Source: Bacteroidetes bacterium GWF2_43_63
GTDB taxonomy: Bacteria > Bacteroidota > Bacteroidia > Bacteroidales > DTU049
Direction of reading: 5' to 3'
Assembly (NCBI GenBank): GCA_001769275.1
Contig: MEOQ01000018.1
Coordinates: 1-64,000, forward strand
DNA length: 64,000 nucleotides
Position 1 is the first letter of the stretch, and each line of letters opens with the position of its first letter. Below are positions 17,144 to 26,005 of this stretch, piece by piece. The translations under genes and the position numbers were made by a program. The notes below the pieces were generated by a model. That model made no database searches and was not told where the DNA came from. It saw nothing but the letters and a program-made list of their open reading frames with translations.

Positions 17144-18178
17144 CTACTTAAACACTCTGCGTATCCATACAGGCATGACCAGACTCCCCGCAAGCAAATA
17201 ATAATAGAAAGTCAGCAAGCGCCAGATGAGTGCCAAAACCGGCGCCAGGCCTGCAATTACAAACACGCCCAGATAATCCGAAAAAATCCATTCCGCAATA
17301 CCACTGGCTCCGGGCGTAGGACTGGCCAGCATAATGACCCACATGTACAACTGACGTGAGAAAAGCTCGAAGTGATCGACCCCGGGCATAAAAGCCATAA
17401 TGAGGCAATTTATAATAAACAAACGTGAGGTCCATGCGACAAACGTAACCAAAAACAATTTCAACCAGAAGCCAAATGACTTGCCCCGCATTTCCCGGCT
17501 GCATAATTTAAGGTCGCGCCCCATGCGGTTTGCACGCCCCTTCCATTTTCGGATAAACTTAAGACTGAATATTCGGCGAAGTAATTTTGCAAAAAATCGC
17601 GGTAGAAAAAATATTGAAGCTGAGAGAAACAATGCAAGACAAGAGAGATAGATATAACCGCCCCAGAAAATCCAACCCGGCGTAAAAGCGTCTGGCAGTG
17701 CCAAATTACCATATGTTGTCTCTAAATACGCTATCAACAAAATTGCAGGAATCAAAATAATAAAATACAGTTCATCGAGCAAAGAGGAAATCATAACAAC
17801 AGCTGTACTGCGGCCGAGACCAACACCCTCTTTATGAATGGTAACCAGCGCAACACCAGCACCCCCAATAAAAGCAGGCATAACTGCGTTGCCGAATTCC
17901 CAAAGCATGATGTTGTGAAAAGACTGTTTCCAGCTAAGGTTTTGTTGTGTAAGAATCCGCAGCCGGAGCATATTCATAAAATCGCGCAACAGCAAACACA
18001 GCACTGCTATAAAAATCCAGAAAATAGTTTTGACACCCCAGTCGAGCTGTGAAAGCATCTCTGCATCAAAGCTACGTCCGATCATATAAGCCGAAATACT
18101 GAGTCCCAGCGCGATCGGAATGATTATGCGCCAGGTAGAAAAATATTTTAGAAATGAAATTTTATTTTGAGTCACCAT
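17144..18178 (-). CDS. Flippase-like (LPG synthase TM family) membrane protein
   Basis: The 344-residue protein has about eight hydrophobic segments, for example IIIPIALGLSISAYMIG, TIFWIFIAVLCLLL, LYFIILIPAILLIAYL and GVFVIAGLAPVLALIW. The motifs FGNAVMPAFIGGAGVALV and PTPGASGIAEWIF are typical of the lysylphosphatidylglycerol-synthase transmembrane / UPF0104 family, thought to flip lipids across the inner membrane. The lipid moved is unknown. A longer frame reaches 18277, but that part reads spacer repeats, so the ATG at 18178 is chosen. The gene stands alone, with repeat-filled spacers on both sides. Confidence 0.87.
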   Translation of the reverse strand: MVTQNKISFLKYFSTWRIIIPIALGLSISAYMIGRSFDAEMLSQLDWGVKTIFWIFIAVLCLLLRDFMNMLRLRILTQQNLSWKQSFHNIMLWEFGNAVMPAFIGGAGVALVTIHKEGVGLGRSTAVVMISSLLDELYFIILIPAILLIAYLETTYGNLALPDAFTPGWIFWGGYIYLSCLALFLSASIFFLPRFFAKLLRRIFSLKFIRKWKGRANRMGRDLKLCSREMRGKSFGFWLKLFLVTFVAWTSRLFIINCLIMAFMPGVDHFELFSRQLYMWVIMLASPTPGASGIAEWIFSDYLGVFVIAGLAPVLALIWRLLTFYYYLLAGSLVMPVWIRRVFK

Positions 18179-18484
18179 TGAAATACGAAGGTAGTAAAAT
18201 ACGAAATACGAAATCAGAAATACGAGAGAAAATGTGACGCTTCGCGCATGTGTGGCTTCGCCGATGTGGCGCTTCACGTGAGACGTGACACGGTCGCGAA
18301 TGTGGGAAGATTAGATTCTGGAAAGATTTGTAACGACTCACGCTTGCAGCGTGATAAATTCCACGTGTGACGAAAAAGGATTTGAAGAAAAATTACAAAA
18401 TAAAAAAAAGTTCATAGCAATTTGCAATTTAATATTCGGCTGCATACATTTGCATTGCATTCTCCGATAACAAAAGAATCAACA
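18179..18484. repeat. Spacer with AAATACG and CGCTTCGCG repeats
   Basis: Divergent spacer of about 306 bases. It contains AAATACGAAATACGAAATC (about 18199-18217), GACGCTTCGCGCATGTG and GTGGCGCTTCACGTG (18236-18280), relatives of the spacer at 4560-4790, and a CACGCT-TGC-AGCGTG hairpin near 18341. No gene apart from the promoter for the SGNH hydrolase. Confidence 0.5.
18421..18452 (+). promoter_or_regulatory. Promoter of the SGNH hydrolase gene
   Basis: TTTG at 18421-18424 and TACATTTG at 18445-18452 are separated by 20 bases, an exact Bacteroidota TTTG-N19-21-TAnnTTTG promoter. It lies about 32 bases before the ATG at 18485 and excludes the longer frame that begins at 18422. Confidence 0.7.
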
Positions 18485-19177
18485 ATGAAAATGAATCTGT
18501 TGAAAGTAATTTTCGGTTTCCTTTTATTAACCGGATTTACCGGGCTAAAGGCGCAAACTGTTCCTGTAACCGAAGGCAATGAAGGCAAGTACAAACCAAG
18601 CATCTATGGAACTTATTATGATGCAAAAAGAAGCTTTTTTGAGAGCATGCCCAATGATTCGAACGAGATCATTTTTCTCGGCAACAGCATCACTGATATG
18701 TGCGCATGGAATGAGCTTTTCGGAATGGAGAATGTGAAAAATCGTGGAATTAGTGGTGATGTGATTAATGGCGTTATAGACCGACTTGAGGAAGTTGTAA
18801 GCTCCTTTCCGAAAAAAATATTTTTGATGATCGGCACCAATGACCTGGCCAGGAAAAGAAGTGTTGATCAGATTCTCACTGATTATGAAAAACTCATCAC
18901 ACTGATTATTCAGAAAACACCGAAAACACAACTGTATCTTCAAAGTGTCTTGCCTACAAAGAATCAGACAACCCGAAACAACAACGACATTATTGAAATC
19001 AATAAAGGAATAAATGCACTTGCAAATAAATATTCACTGACCTATATAAACCTTTTTGATCTTTTCAAAACACCAGAAAATGAATTGAATATGGATTATT
19101 CATACGACGGGCTGCATTTGAACGGGCAGGGATATTTGTTGTGGAAAGATGCGGTGATTGAATATGTCGTTAAGTAA
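18485..19177 (+). CDS. Secreted SGNH/GDSL-type esterase
   Basis: The 230-residue protein has a signal peptide ending GLKAQ and the four SGNH blocks: GNSIT with the nucleophile Ser68, NRGISG, GTND and the C-terminal DGLHL carrying the Asp-x-x-His pair. Family members are lipases, acyl-CoA thioesterases or carbohydrate acetylesterases; the closest sequence feel is that of secreted sialate/glycan O-acetylesterase-like GDSL proteins of Bacteroidota, but the substrate is not readable. The gene is monocistronic, with its own promoter and a large palindromic structure after it. Confidence 0.9.
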   Translation: MKMNLLKVIFGFLLLTGFTGLKAQTVPVTEGNEGKYKPSIYGTYYDAKRSFFESMPNDSNEIIFLGNSITDMCAWNELFGMENVKNRGISGDVINGVIDRLEEVVSSFPKKIFLMIGTNDLARKRSVDQILTDYEKLITLIIQKTPKTQLYLQSVLPTKNQTTRNNNDIIEINKGINALANKYSLTYINLFDLFKTPENELNMDYSYDGLHLNGQGYLLWKDAVIEYVVK

Positions 19178-19202
19178 CTTTGCCTACGAAAACGAGCCTG
19201 TC

Positions 19203-19406
19203 TCAAAACCGGGTGTTGTTTCGACATTCCACCGTTCCGGCCAAAATTAACCCTCGAAGAGTTCCGAACTCTTCGAGGGTTTTCTAAAACAGGCCGGAAC
19301 ATGGAACCGTCGGAACAACAGCAAAAACAACGGTTCCATGTCCTTTCGCTCCTTCGTCGCTTTCGGACGGTGGAATGTTGTTTTTGCTCTGGGGGTTTCG
19401 TTTTGA
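19203..19406. repeat. Nested palindromic element, about 200 nt
   Basis: Perfect pairings seen: TCAAAAC (19203-19209) with GTTTTGA (19400-19406); ACATTCCACCGT (19224-19235) with ACGGTGGAATGT (19367-19378); GTTCCGGCC (19234-19242) with GGCCGGAAC (19292-19300); a 14-bp hairpin 19250-19263/19267-19280 with loop CCG; and CATGGAACCGT (19300-19310) with ACGGTTCCATG (19330-19340). Together they fold into a long stem closing two arms, like a three-way junction. It is not coding. The 14-bp hairpin followed by TTTT can end transcription of the SGNH gene. The whole may be a structured RNA or a non-autonomous palindromic mobile element. Confidence 0.65.
19250..19284 (+). terminator. Strong hairpin, likely terminator of the SGNH gene
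   Basis: ACCCTCGAAGAGTT, loop CCG, AACTCTTCGAGGGT followed by TTT. A perfect 14-bp stem 72 bases after the stop codon; being symmetric it could work in both directions. Confidence 0.65.
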
Positions 19407-19486
19407 AAAATCCTCTTACTATTCATCAACAATTCCCCGTTAATACTATTTTCTTCGCATACGAATTCAGGAGCTATTTTCGTTGT

Positions 19487-19494
19487 ATTTTTGA
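19487..19494 (+). promoter_or_regulatory. -7 box of the NlpC/P60 gene
   Basis: TATTTTTG matches TAnnTTTG and ends 15 bases before the ATG at 19510. A start at 19498 would leave almost no leader, so the inner ATG is favoured. Confidence 0.55.
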
Positions 19495-19509
19495 CCTATG
19501 TGCCGTACT

Positions 19510-20148
19510 ATGTCAATCCGAAAAGCCCTGATACTGCTGCTGATTCCGGTGGTTTTCTCCTCCTGCGCCGGACTGCGCGAGCATATCCGTGAACGACAGC
19601 TCGAGACCCACGGGCCACCGAAAAACATCAGAGACAATCGCAATGATCTCACAGAGCGGAAAGACAAAACACGACGCGACACCCTTTCAAACATCAGCGA
19701 AAGAAATGCCCCCACTGGTGTTTATGCCAAATACGGAGAAAAGTGGAAGGTTGAATTAAGCGGAACCGAAGACGCGAAATTTCTTGAAGAAATTGACTCC
19801 TGGCTCGGGACACCTTACGTGTACGGAGGTGAGTGTAAAAAAGGCACCGACTGCAGCGGCATGATCCTGGCCATGTACGAAACAATATACAATCTTGCGC
19901 TTAACCGCAGCGCCAACGACATGCAGAAAGATGTCCGCTTTATTGATATCGATAAAGCACAACTCGGTGATGTTTTGTTTTTTAAAATCAATGGCGACCG
20001 CGTCAGCCATGTAGGGCTGTATCTGGGCAGCCGCCGCTTTATACATGCCACCACCAGCAAAGGCGTAATGATCAGCAGCCTCGATGAAGATTATTATTCG
20101 AAGCGATATTATAAATGCGGGCGGATTGTGGCGATGGAGAGACAATAG
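19510..20148 (+). CDS. NlpC/P60 (C40) cell-wall peptidase lipoprotein
   Basis: Starting at 19510 the 212-residue protein has a lipoprotein signal (MSIRKALILLLIPVVFSSC) and a charged linker, then an NlpC/P60 domain (about 93-210). The catalytic residues are visible: Cys115 in GTDCSGM, His167 in VSHVGLYL and His179 in FIHATT. C40 enzymes cut D-Glu-diaminopimelate bonds in peptidoglycan stem peptides, so this is a cell-wall remodelling enzyme anchored to a membrane. It stands alone between the palindromic element and a repeat spacer. Confidence 0.93.
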   Translation: MSIRKALILLLIPVVFSSCAGLREHIRERQLETHGPPKNIRDNRNDLTERKDKTRRDTLSNISERNAPTGVYAKYGEKWKVELSGTEDAKFLEEIDSWLGTPYVYGGECKKGTDCSGMILAMYETIYNLALNRSANDMQKDVRFIDIDKAQLGDVLFFKINGDRVSHVGLYLGSRRFIHATTSKGVMISSLDEDYYSKRYYKCGRIVAMERQ

Positions 20149-20298
20149 CACGGAATCCGCGCTATTGTCAGTGGGAAGTTCCTAAAGTTGAACGTTCATA
20201 AAGGCACTTTGAAGTGGCCAGTGTTCAGTGGCCAGTTGTGAATGATTAGTTCGCCGCGGCGGATCACCACTGACTACATTACTTCTCACAATAGACAA
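20149..20298. repeat. Short spacer with CAGTGGCCAGT repeat
   Basis: Between converging genes. It reads AAAGTTGAACGTTCATAAAGG followed by GTGGCCAGTGTTCAGTGGCC, a member of the family seen at 16635, 31226 and 50626. No gene. Confidence 0.5.
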
Positions 20299-23200
20299 CT
20301 AAAATGATTTTACTGCGCGGACATTGCACGTTACATTCTTTGAGTTGTTGTTAACGTCGCCGAAATAGAATTGAAAATAAAAACCATTAGAAGAAGTGTA
20401 CTCAGTGCTGCTCCAATAATTCAAATCCTTCGCAAGAACTGCTGAGCCTATTGCTCTGGCAGTTTTATTAACGTGATAACGATTATGCCAAAGCAAAATC
20501 AATTCGTCAATTGATGGCAAGTACCATTCTGGCCCAAGGGTTTCCACCCAAAGGCGGGCAGTACCAGCACCAGTTGACATTAAAGATGTGTTATAAGCTC
20601 CATCTTCAGTTGTATTTGCTCCAATAAATGTCGAGCCACCGTAAATTGCAGTTGTTTCCGTTTTTGAAACAATCAAACCATGCTGCTCACCATCACTTCC
20701 TGAATAAATATAATATACAATGCCCCCTAAAGTATCCTGTCCCAGATAGAATTTTGGTTGTGCCACTCCAAATACATAGGGATCAGTAGCCGTTCCGGTT
20801 CCGGTAACAGTAATATTATTGCCGGCTGTTATATGTGTTTCCGATCCGTCAGTAACTGGTTTGTCACTCAGATCATTATAACTGCCACTTGTAGCAACTG
20901 TTGCCAGACTGTTCCAGCCCAAAACTCCTGCGCCGTTTGTGGTCAAAACCTGCCCACTTGTACCATCTGAATTTGGAAAACCATATGCGTTATTGATATT
21001 CAGATTGCTGTAAACTGTCAGCGTTGCTGTGCTGAAATCGCCGTACAGGAGCGGTGTTGAGGTATTGCTGTTTGATATGTACAGTTTGTTGGAGCCGGTT
21101 TCGTTTAAACCTGCTTCGTTACCAATAAAAACATTGTAAGAGCCCGTCGCATAAAACCCGGCCGCAAATCCGATAGAAACATTATAGCTACCTGACGCAT
21201 TATTATACAAACTGCTTGTTCCGATACTCGTGTTTTTATTTCCGGAAGTATTAAAACGCAGACTTCCTCCCCCAATTGCAGTATTCTCAATTCCATCCGC
21301 ATTATAATTCATAGAGCTCCTACCAATAGCGGTATTTTGCGTTCCGGTTGAATTAGTCAATAATGCTTCCTGCCCAAAAGCAACGTTACTATAGCCAGTA
21401 GTATTGCTATTTAATGCCTGTTCGCCAAACGCGACATTCCAGTATCCGGTTGTATTGCTACTTAAAGCGCCATTCCCCATTGCTGTATTTGTCAAAATAC
21501 TCCCCCCACCTCTACCTACTCTCACCCCATTGATCTGCGCATCAGCAGAGACATCCAGCTTGTAAGCCGGTGTTGTTGTACCAATACCCACATTTGTCCC
21601 ATCATCGTAAACACCTGATGAAACCAGTGCTGTTCCATTCCATGTGGCAAGATAGTTTGTACTGTTTGTACCAACTTCAGGATCAACTTCAGTAAATGAT
21701 GTCAGATATCCTGCGTCGTTTGTAAATGAACTCACATTCGTTGGCGCTCCTGTCAGACTGCTGTACTGGCCATCAAACAAAAGTGGTTTATCACTTAAAT
21801 CATTATAGCTGCCGCTTGTTGCAACCGTTGCAAGACTGTTCCATCCTAAAAGTCCGGCACCATTTGTTGACAAAATCTGTCCATTTGTTCCGTCTGCATT
21901 TGGAAATGCATATGCGTTATTGATGTTCAGATTGCTGTAAACAGTAAGTGTTGCTGTGCTGAAATCGCCGTATATAAGCGGTGTTGAGGTGCTGCTGTTG
22001 GCAATATAGAGCTTGTTTGAACCGTATTCATTATAACCAGTCTGGTAGCCAAGAAAAACATTGTTTGATCCGGAAATGCCATTGAACCCAGCCTCCTGGC
22101 CCAGAGCCACGTTATTGTTTCCTGTTGTGTTCCGCAATAGCGCATCACGTCCAACAGCAGTGTTATTATCACCAGTTGTATTGGCACCTAATGACTGCAA
22201 TCCTAACGAAGTATTTGAATTACCGTCAATGTTGTTTGTCAATGCCTGACATCCGAGGGCTGTATTCCATTTCCCAATTGTGTTGGCATATAGTGTGTGC
22301 TGCCCAATAGCCGTGTTCGTACTACCAGTCGTATTACTGAATAAGGAATAAAAACCCACAGCCGTATTAGCAAAGCCAGAAGAGTTAGTCATTAATGCAT
22401 AACTTCCAATCATAACATTGCTCGCCTGATTACCACCACCTCTTCCAACGCGTACGCCATTTATTTGCGCATCAGCAGCGACATCCAGCTTGTAGGACGG
22501 TGTTGCAGTTCCAATACCTACATTCGTTCCGTCATCGTAAACAACCGATGAAACCAGTGCTGTTCCATTCCATTTGGAAACATAATTGGTTGTATTGATA
22601 CCAACTTCCGGATCAATTTCTGTAAACGAGGTGAGATATCCCGCATCGTTTGTAAATGAACTCACATTTGTTGGTGCGCCTGTCAGGCTGCTGTACTGGC
22701 CATCGAAGCCCGCTGGGAGTTTTACAAAGCCTCCGTTTGTCAGGCGGATAGTGTCGTTGCTGATGCTCAGAATTTGTATTTCATTTGTTACTGATCCATC
22801 AACTTCGGTGAATGAGGTGAGATATCCGGCATCATTTGTAAATGCACTAACAGTCGTTGGTACAACAGGGATTGTGGGTGTGTTTATAAGACTGTTGTAA
22901 TCGCCATCGAAGCCGGCAGGGAGTTTTACAAAACCTCCGTTTGTCAGGCGTATGGTATCATTACTGATGCTCAGAATTTGTATTTCATTTGTTATTGATC
23001 CATCAACTTCAGTGAATGAAGTGAGATATCCGGCGTCGTTCGTAAATGCACTAACAGTCGTTGGCACAACAGGGATTGTGGGTGTGTTTATAAGACTGTT
23101 GTAATCACCATCGAAGCCGGCGGGCAATTTTACAAAACCTCCGTTTGTGAGACGGATGGTGTCGTTGCTGATACTCAGAATTTGTATTTCATTGGAAATA

Positions 23201-23709
23201 TCACCATCAACTTCAGTGCTGAGCTTGTTATTCCAGTTGATGATATCTGTTGCCGTAATCGTTGCTGCTGCTGATAAATCAAACACCGGATCGGTTTCGG
23301 TAATTCCGCCGACAACACTTTCGGCTGTTTTTGCATGCAATGCATAAGGCACGCTCAAAAGCTCACTGGTTCCCGATATCGTGTAAGTCGTGCCACCTGT
23401 TATATCAGTTTCAGTTTTTATAAAATACGGACCATTGCTCCAATCAATCGCATCGAAGCCAACACCGTTCCCGATTTCAATACTCACAAGACCATTCGCA
23501 TTCGTTGTCGGGGTCTGCGTTTCATAATACACAACCGTTCCCGTTGACGAGCCCTGCAAAATGCTGATCTGCATTCCGACAGCTGTATTGGTTACAAGCA
23601 GATCGCTGGTATTGCGAATAACTGCCTGATAACTGAGTTTCTGAGGAGCCTGAGCAAATGCAGCTGCAACAAGCATTGTAAACAAAACAACAGTAAATAT
23701 TCTTTTCAT
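20299..23709 (-). CDS. Surface repeat protein with YadA-head-like repeats and DUF1566 domain, 1136 aa
   Basis: A signal peptide ends at AAAFAQ. Residues 20-170 resemble the N-terminal part of many Bacteroidota surface proteins (LSYQAVIRN). Residues 174-330 are near-perfect 68-residue tandem repeats (ISNDTIRLTNGGFVKLPAG), followed by two blocks of about seven and eight 17-residue units of the form NTAxGxxxLxxNTTGxx, like the beta-roll head of YadA adhesins and phage tail-fibre tips. The blocks are separated by a second large duplication (VGIGTATPSYKLDV). A DUF1566 domain (ARLWVETLGPEWYLPSIDEL, NYWSSTEY) ends the protein. A trimeric adhesin-like surface structure is inferred. It lies 2 bases after a small T9SS gene. 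Confidence 0.85.
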   Translation of the reverse strand: MKRIFTVVLFTMLVAAAFAQAPQKLSYQAVIRNTSDLLVTNTAVGMQISILQGSSTGTVVYYETQTPTTNANGLVSIEIGNGVGFDAIDWSNGPYFIKTETDITGGTTYTISGTSELLSVPYALHAKTAESVVGGITETDPVFDLSAAATITATDIINWNNKLSTEVDGDISNEIQILSISNDTIRLTNGGFVKLPAGFDGDYNSLINTPTIPVVPTTVSAFTNDAGYLTSFTEVDGSITNEIQILSISNDTIRLTNGGFVKLPAGFDGDYNSLINTPTIPVVPTTVSAFTNDAGYLTSFTEVDGSVTNEIQILSISNDTIRLTNGGFVKLPAGFDGQYSSLTGAPTNVSSFTNDAGYLTSFTEIDPEVGINTTNYVSKWNGTALVSSVVYDDGTNVGIGTATPSYKLDVAADAQINGVRVGRGGGNQASNVMIGSYALMTNSSGFANTAVGFYSLFSNTTGSTNTAIGQHTLYANTIGKWNTALGCQALTNNIDGNSNTSLGLQSLGANTTGDNNTAVGRDALLRNTTGNNNVALGQEAGFNGISGSNNVFLGYQTGYNEYGSNKLYIANSSTSTPLIYGDFSTATLTVYSNLNINNAYAFPNADGTNGQILSTNGAGLLGWNSLATVATSGSYNDLSDKPLLFDGQYSSLTGAPTNVSSFTNDAGYLTSFTEVDPEVGTNSTNYLATWNGTALVSSGVYDDGTNVGIGTTTPAYKLDVSADAQINGVRVGRGGGSILTNTAMGNGALSSNTTGYWNVAFGEQALNSNTTGYSNVAFGQEALLTNSTGTQNTAIGRSSMNYNADGIENTAIGGGSLRFNTSGNKNTSIGTSSLYNNASGSYNVSIGFAAGFYATGSYNVFIGNEAGLNETGSNKLYISNSNTSTPLLYGDFSTATLTVYSNLNINNAYGFPNSDGTSGQVLTTNGAGVLGWNSLATVATSGSYNDLSDKPVTDGSETHITAGNNITVTGTGTATDPYVFGVAQPKFYLGQDTLGGIVYYIYSGSDGEQHGLIVSKTETTAIYGGSTFIGANTTEDGAYNTSLMSTGAGTARLWVETLGPEWYLPSIDELILLWHNRYHVNKTARAIGSAVLAKDLNYWSSTEYTSSNGFYFQFYFGDVNNNSKNVTCNVRAVKSF
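22615..23190 (-). repeat. 204-bp tandem repeats inside the surface protein gene
   Basis: Three units (23190-22987, 22986-22783 and a third that diverges near its end at about 22615) each encode a 68-residue module. Protein identity is almost complete, while the DNA differs mainly at third positions, so the copies have been kept by selection rather than by very recent duplication. Confidence 0.8.
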
Positions 23710-23711
23710 AA

Positions 23712-24185
23712 TTATTGATTTTTGACAATTTTGAATTCCTTTTCCAATTCACCTGCGGCATTTGAAATGCGCAGAAAATACATGGCAGGAGCCAGGTCCC
23801 GCATGGGAACATTTGTTTCACCCACATTCAGCTTTCCTTGCCGGACCAACTGTCCGTTGTAGTCAAACAGTTGAAAAATGCAGTCGTCAACATGTGTCTG
23901 ACTGATGATCAAAAAATCATTGGCGGGATTCGGAAAAACCGAACACTCCCATTCAAGCGCATAATCACTGATGGCGACAACTTCGCTGATTTCGTAGGGC
24001 TGCTGAACTCCCTGCGCAACTGATCCATCAGTTCCCGGGTTTGTGGTATAAACTACCTGACCTATGGAATAGCTCACGGATCCTCCTGATCCGGAGGCGT
24101 TGCCGCCTGATGTTACAACGCCTGTTTGAGCTGAGACAGCGAAAATTGACATGAAAAACGTACAAACAATAAATATTCTATTCAT
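23712..24185 (-). CDS. Small T9SS type A sorting-domain protein
   Basis: The 157-residue product has a signal peptide (MNRIFIVCTFFMSIFAVSAQ), a Gly/Ser-rich segment (SGGNASGSGGSVSYSIGQVVY) and a complete type A sorting domain from CSVFPNPANDFLII to the end. The middle segment SYSIGQVVYTTN is a recurrent module of small Bacteroidota proteins encoded beside large YadA-like surface proteins, and here it directly precedes one. It may be secreted and attached to the surface together with that protein. The ATG at 24185 is preferred over 24206 because it gives a normal signal peptide. Confidence 0.88.
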   Translation of the reverse strand: MNRIFIVCTFFMSIFAVSAQTGVVTSGGNASGSGGSVSYSIGQVVYTTNPGTDGSVAQGVQQPYEISEVVAISDYALEWECSVFPNPANDFLIISQTHVDDCIFQLFDYNGQLVRQGKLNVGETNVPMRDLAPAMYFLRISNAAGELEKEFKIVKNQ

Positions 24186-24388
24186 AACAGTACTATTAAT
24201 TGACAAATGCGAAAATAATGCAGACGTAAATGTAATACATAAGCAGGAAAGCCTAATAATTTCAAAGCAATTTAACTTTCTTTCCTTTACGATAAAAAGT
24301 CCTTCAATAAAAAATTAAGGCCTCAGATGTAAAGCCGATAAAAACCGCACAATATCTGCAATTATGCATAATGTCTGCTGTCGCAGTT

Positions 24389-24565
24389 TCATTTCTCTCT
24401 TTTATAAAGATATACTGCAATGCTGGGTACAAAAAAGATTGAGAATAACACGATGCCTACCAGCAGCAAAATGCCTGTACCAGGCCAATGCATCAATTTA
24501 AACAGAATTCCTAAGGATGTTAGGGAAATGGATACTGCCCCGGTAATAAATGCGAATACTTTCAT
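24389..24565 (-). CDS. Small two-helix membrane protein, 58 aa (GldL-like motif)
   Basis: Read by hand on the minus strand: it begins MKVFAFITGAVSISLTSLG, contains FKLMHWPGTGILLLVG and ends YLYKREK before a TGA. It has two hydrophobic stretches with the MHWPG turn between them. A FK(I/L)MHWPGA-type motif is found in GldL, an inner-membrane part of the T9SS/gliding motor, and in many small membrane proteins of Bacteroidota. This copy is far too short for GldL. It could be the last gene of the operon upstream. The motif makes it a credible gene; its role is unknown. Confidence 0.65.
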   Translation of the reverse strand: MKVFAFITGAVSISLTSLGILFKLMHWPGTGILLLVGIVLFSIFFVPSIAVYLYKREK

Positions 24566-24676
24566 ACGAATTCAATTTAAATTTTCCTACTCATTTGGCT
24601 TTTCGGATCCGCCCCGTTTTTTCCCGCCTTGGCGGAGTGGAATCTGGGCTCCACTTGTTTTTGAACTATCAATCGT

Positions 24677-24823
24677 TTAATCAGATTTAACTTTGTTGGC
24701 ATCCTTGTTCTCAAGTTTATTTACAGCATCTTTGAATGAAAAGCAGCACGGATTTTCACCCGCGCTGCCTAAATCAGAATCGTCAATAATATAATAAACT
24801 AATAAATGATTGCCGGTATTCAT
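24677..24823 (-). CDS. Possible 48-aa small protein
   Basis: An ATG four bases after the stop of the upstream T9SS protein opens a 48-residue frame (starts MNTGNHLLVYYIIDDSD, contains ENPCCFSFKDAVNKLENK) ending with TAA. It has no signal peptide and no recognised motif. The position directly after a gene in an operon is the only support. Confidence 0.25.
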   Translation of the reverse strand: MNTGNHLLVYYIIDDSDLGSAGENPCCFSFKDAVNKLENKDANKVKSD

Positions 24824-24827
24824 GTAT

Positions 24828-26000
24828 TTACTTTTGAATAATGAGTTTTTGGGGTTCAATGTGATTAGCTGAAAATATTTCCACGAAATACAATCCATTC
24901 GCAAAGTCCGAAACATTGATATGATGCTGATTTTTAGTAATGTCTCCAGCACTCACTAAAAAGCCTGTTGAATTAAAGATGCGATAACTGCTGCCATCAG
25001 CAACATCTCCGTTAATACTGAGCACGACATTGTCTGAGGCAGGATTCGGAAATATGGACACTAAATCAGCATTGACATTTTCAGAAATATCCAGATGGAA
25101 AGATGGGTTTATATTAATTGGTTTATAATATGTTTCTGATGATTTCCCGGAGCAGTTTAACGTAATACTGATAACATTATTCCCCTCAATCTGAAAACCA
25201 TAAGTTTCGACAAATTGATTTGTAATAACGCTGTCCTGAAAATTCCAGGTAACCGTAAGCAAACTGTTTACCGTGTCGACAATAATACTATTGACATAAT
25301 AATCAAAGTAGTCACCCAGACAGGCATCCTCTTCGTTTGCGGGAATTGTATCAACAATGGGATCACAGGATGTGACGTATGCTGACACAAGTGTAGATGT
25401 TCCAATCTCATCCGTTGGAAAAATTCTTTGCTCCCCAACCCTTCCCACACCAAATGCATAATATGAATCACCGATATTGGTTATGGTATCATTTACAATA
25501 TCTGTTTCTCTGATCTGAATACAATTTGTAAAACCTCCGTATACCGCATCAGTGCTAATTACGGAATCAATTACAATGTGGCCTGGTTCCACGGTTTGAG
25601 ATACTGAATAACCTGTTGTAAAATAATTGTTTGAAAAGTACAGAATAGGGGTTGATAGTATTATTGCAGAATCAAGATCGGGATACTCTTCGGAATATGC
25701 CTTCAGATAAACATCCCCATTAAGATCCTTAAACAACCAAATCAGATGGAAAACCTCTGTCTCACAGCATCCGCTGTGGGAATAAAGTTTCCCTTCCTGA
25801 AGAAAACACAAGTCGGTATTAATGAAGTCTGATTGTAAATACGTAAAAGTAGCTGTGTGTCCCCAATTGTCAATATCACCATAATCAACCAAGACAGTTT
25901 GATTGCCTACGCAAAATGGCATGTAATAATCGGATGCAACCTGAGCAAAAGAAATTCCAATTGCAAAAACATAAAACACAGATATGATAAGTCGTTTCAT
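24828..26000 (-). CDS. T9SS type A sorting-domain secreted protein, 390 aa
   Basis: A signal peptide ends GISFAQ. The C-terminal 80 residues are a type A sorting domain: LVSIFPNPASDNVVLSI, then SSYRIFNSTGFLVSAG and YFVEIFSANHIEPQKLIIQK. The middle has paired cysteines (HSGCCETEVF, SCDP, DACLGDYF) and beta-strand character but no domain I recognise. A conserved 33-nt leader element lies 5 bases before its ATG, the same as before the lipoprotein gene at 27514. Confidence 0.85.
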   Translation of the reverse strand: MKRLIISVFYVFAIGISFAQVASDYYMPFCVGNQTVLVDYGDIDNWGHTATFTYLQSDFINTDLCFLQEGKLYSHSGCCETEVFHLIWLFKDLNGDVYLKAYSEEYPDLDSAIILSTPILYFSNNYFTTGYSVSQTVEPGHIVIDSVISTDAVYGGFTNCIQIRETDIVNDTITNIGDSYYAFGVGRVGEQRIFPTDEIGTSTLVSAYVTSCDPIVDTIPANEEDACLGDYFDYYVNSIIVDTVNSLLTVTWNFQDSVITNQFVETYGFQIEGNNVISITLNCSGKSSETYYKPININPSFHLDISENVNADLVSIFPNPASDNVVLSINGDVADGSSYRIFNSTGFLVSAGDITKNQHHINVSDFANGLYFVEIFSANHIEPQKLIIQK

Positions 26001-26005
26001 AATGT

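Noticed and set aside
16918-17193. Minus-strand open frame rich in Arg
   Set aside because: It reads the CTCTGCG and 26-nt repeats and overlaps the end of the flippase gene; composition is that of repeat DNA.
24601-24640. Terminator from the CCGCC...GGCGG pairing
   Set aside because: The stem is short and the homopolymer run lies on the wrong side for either strand.
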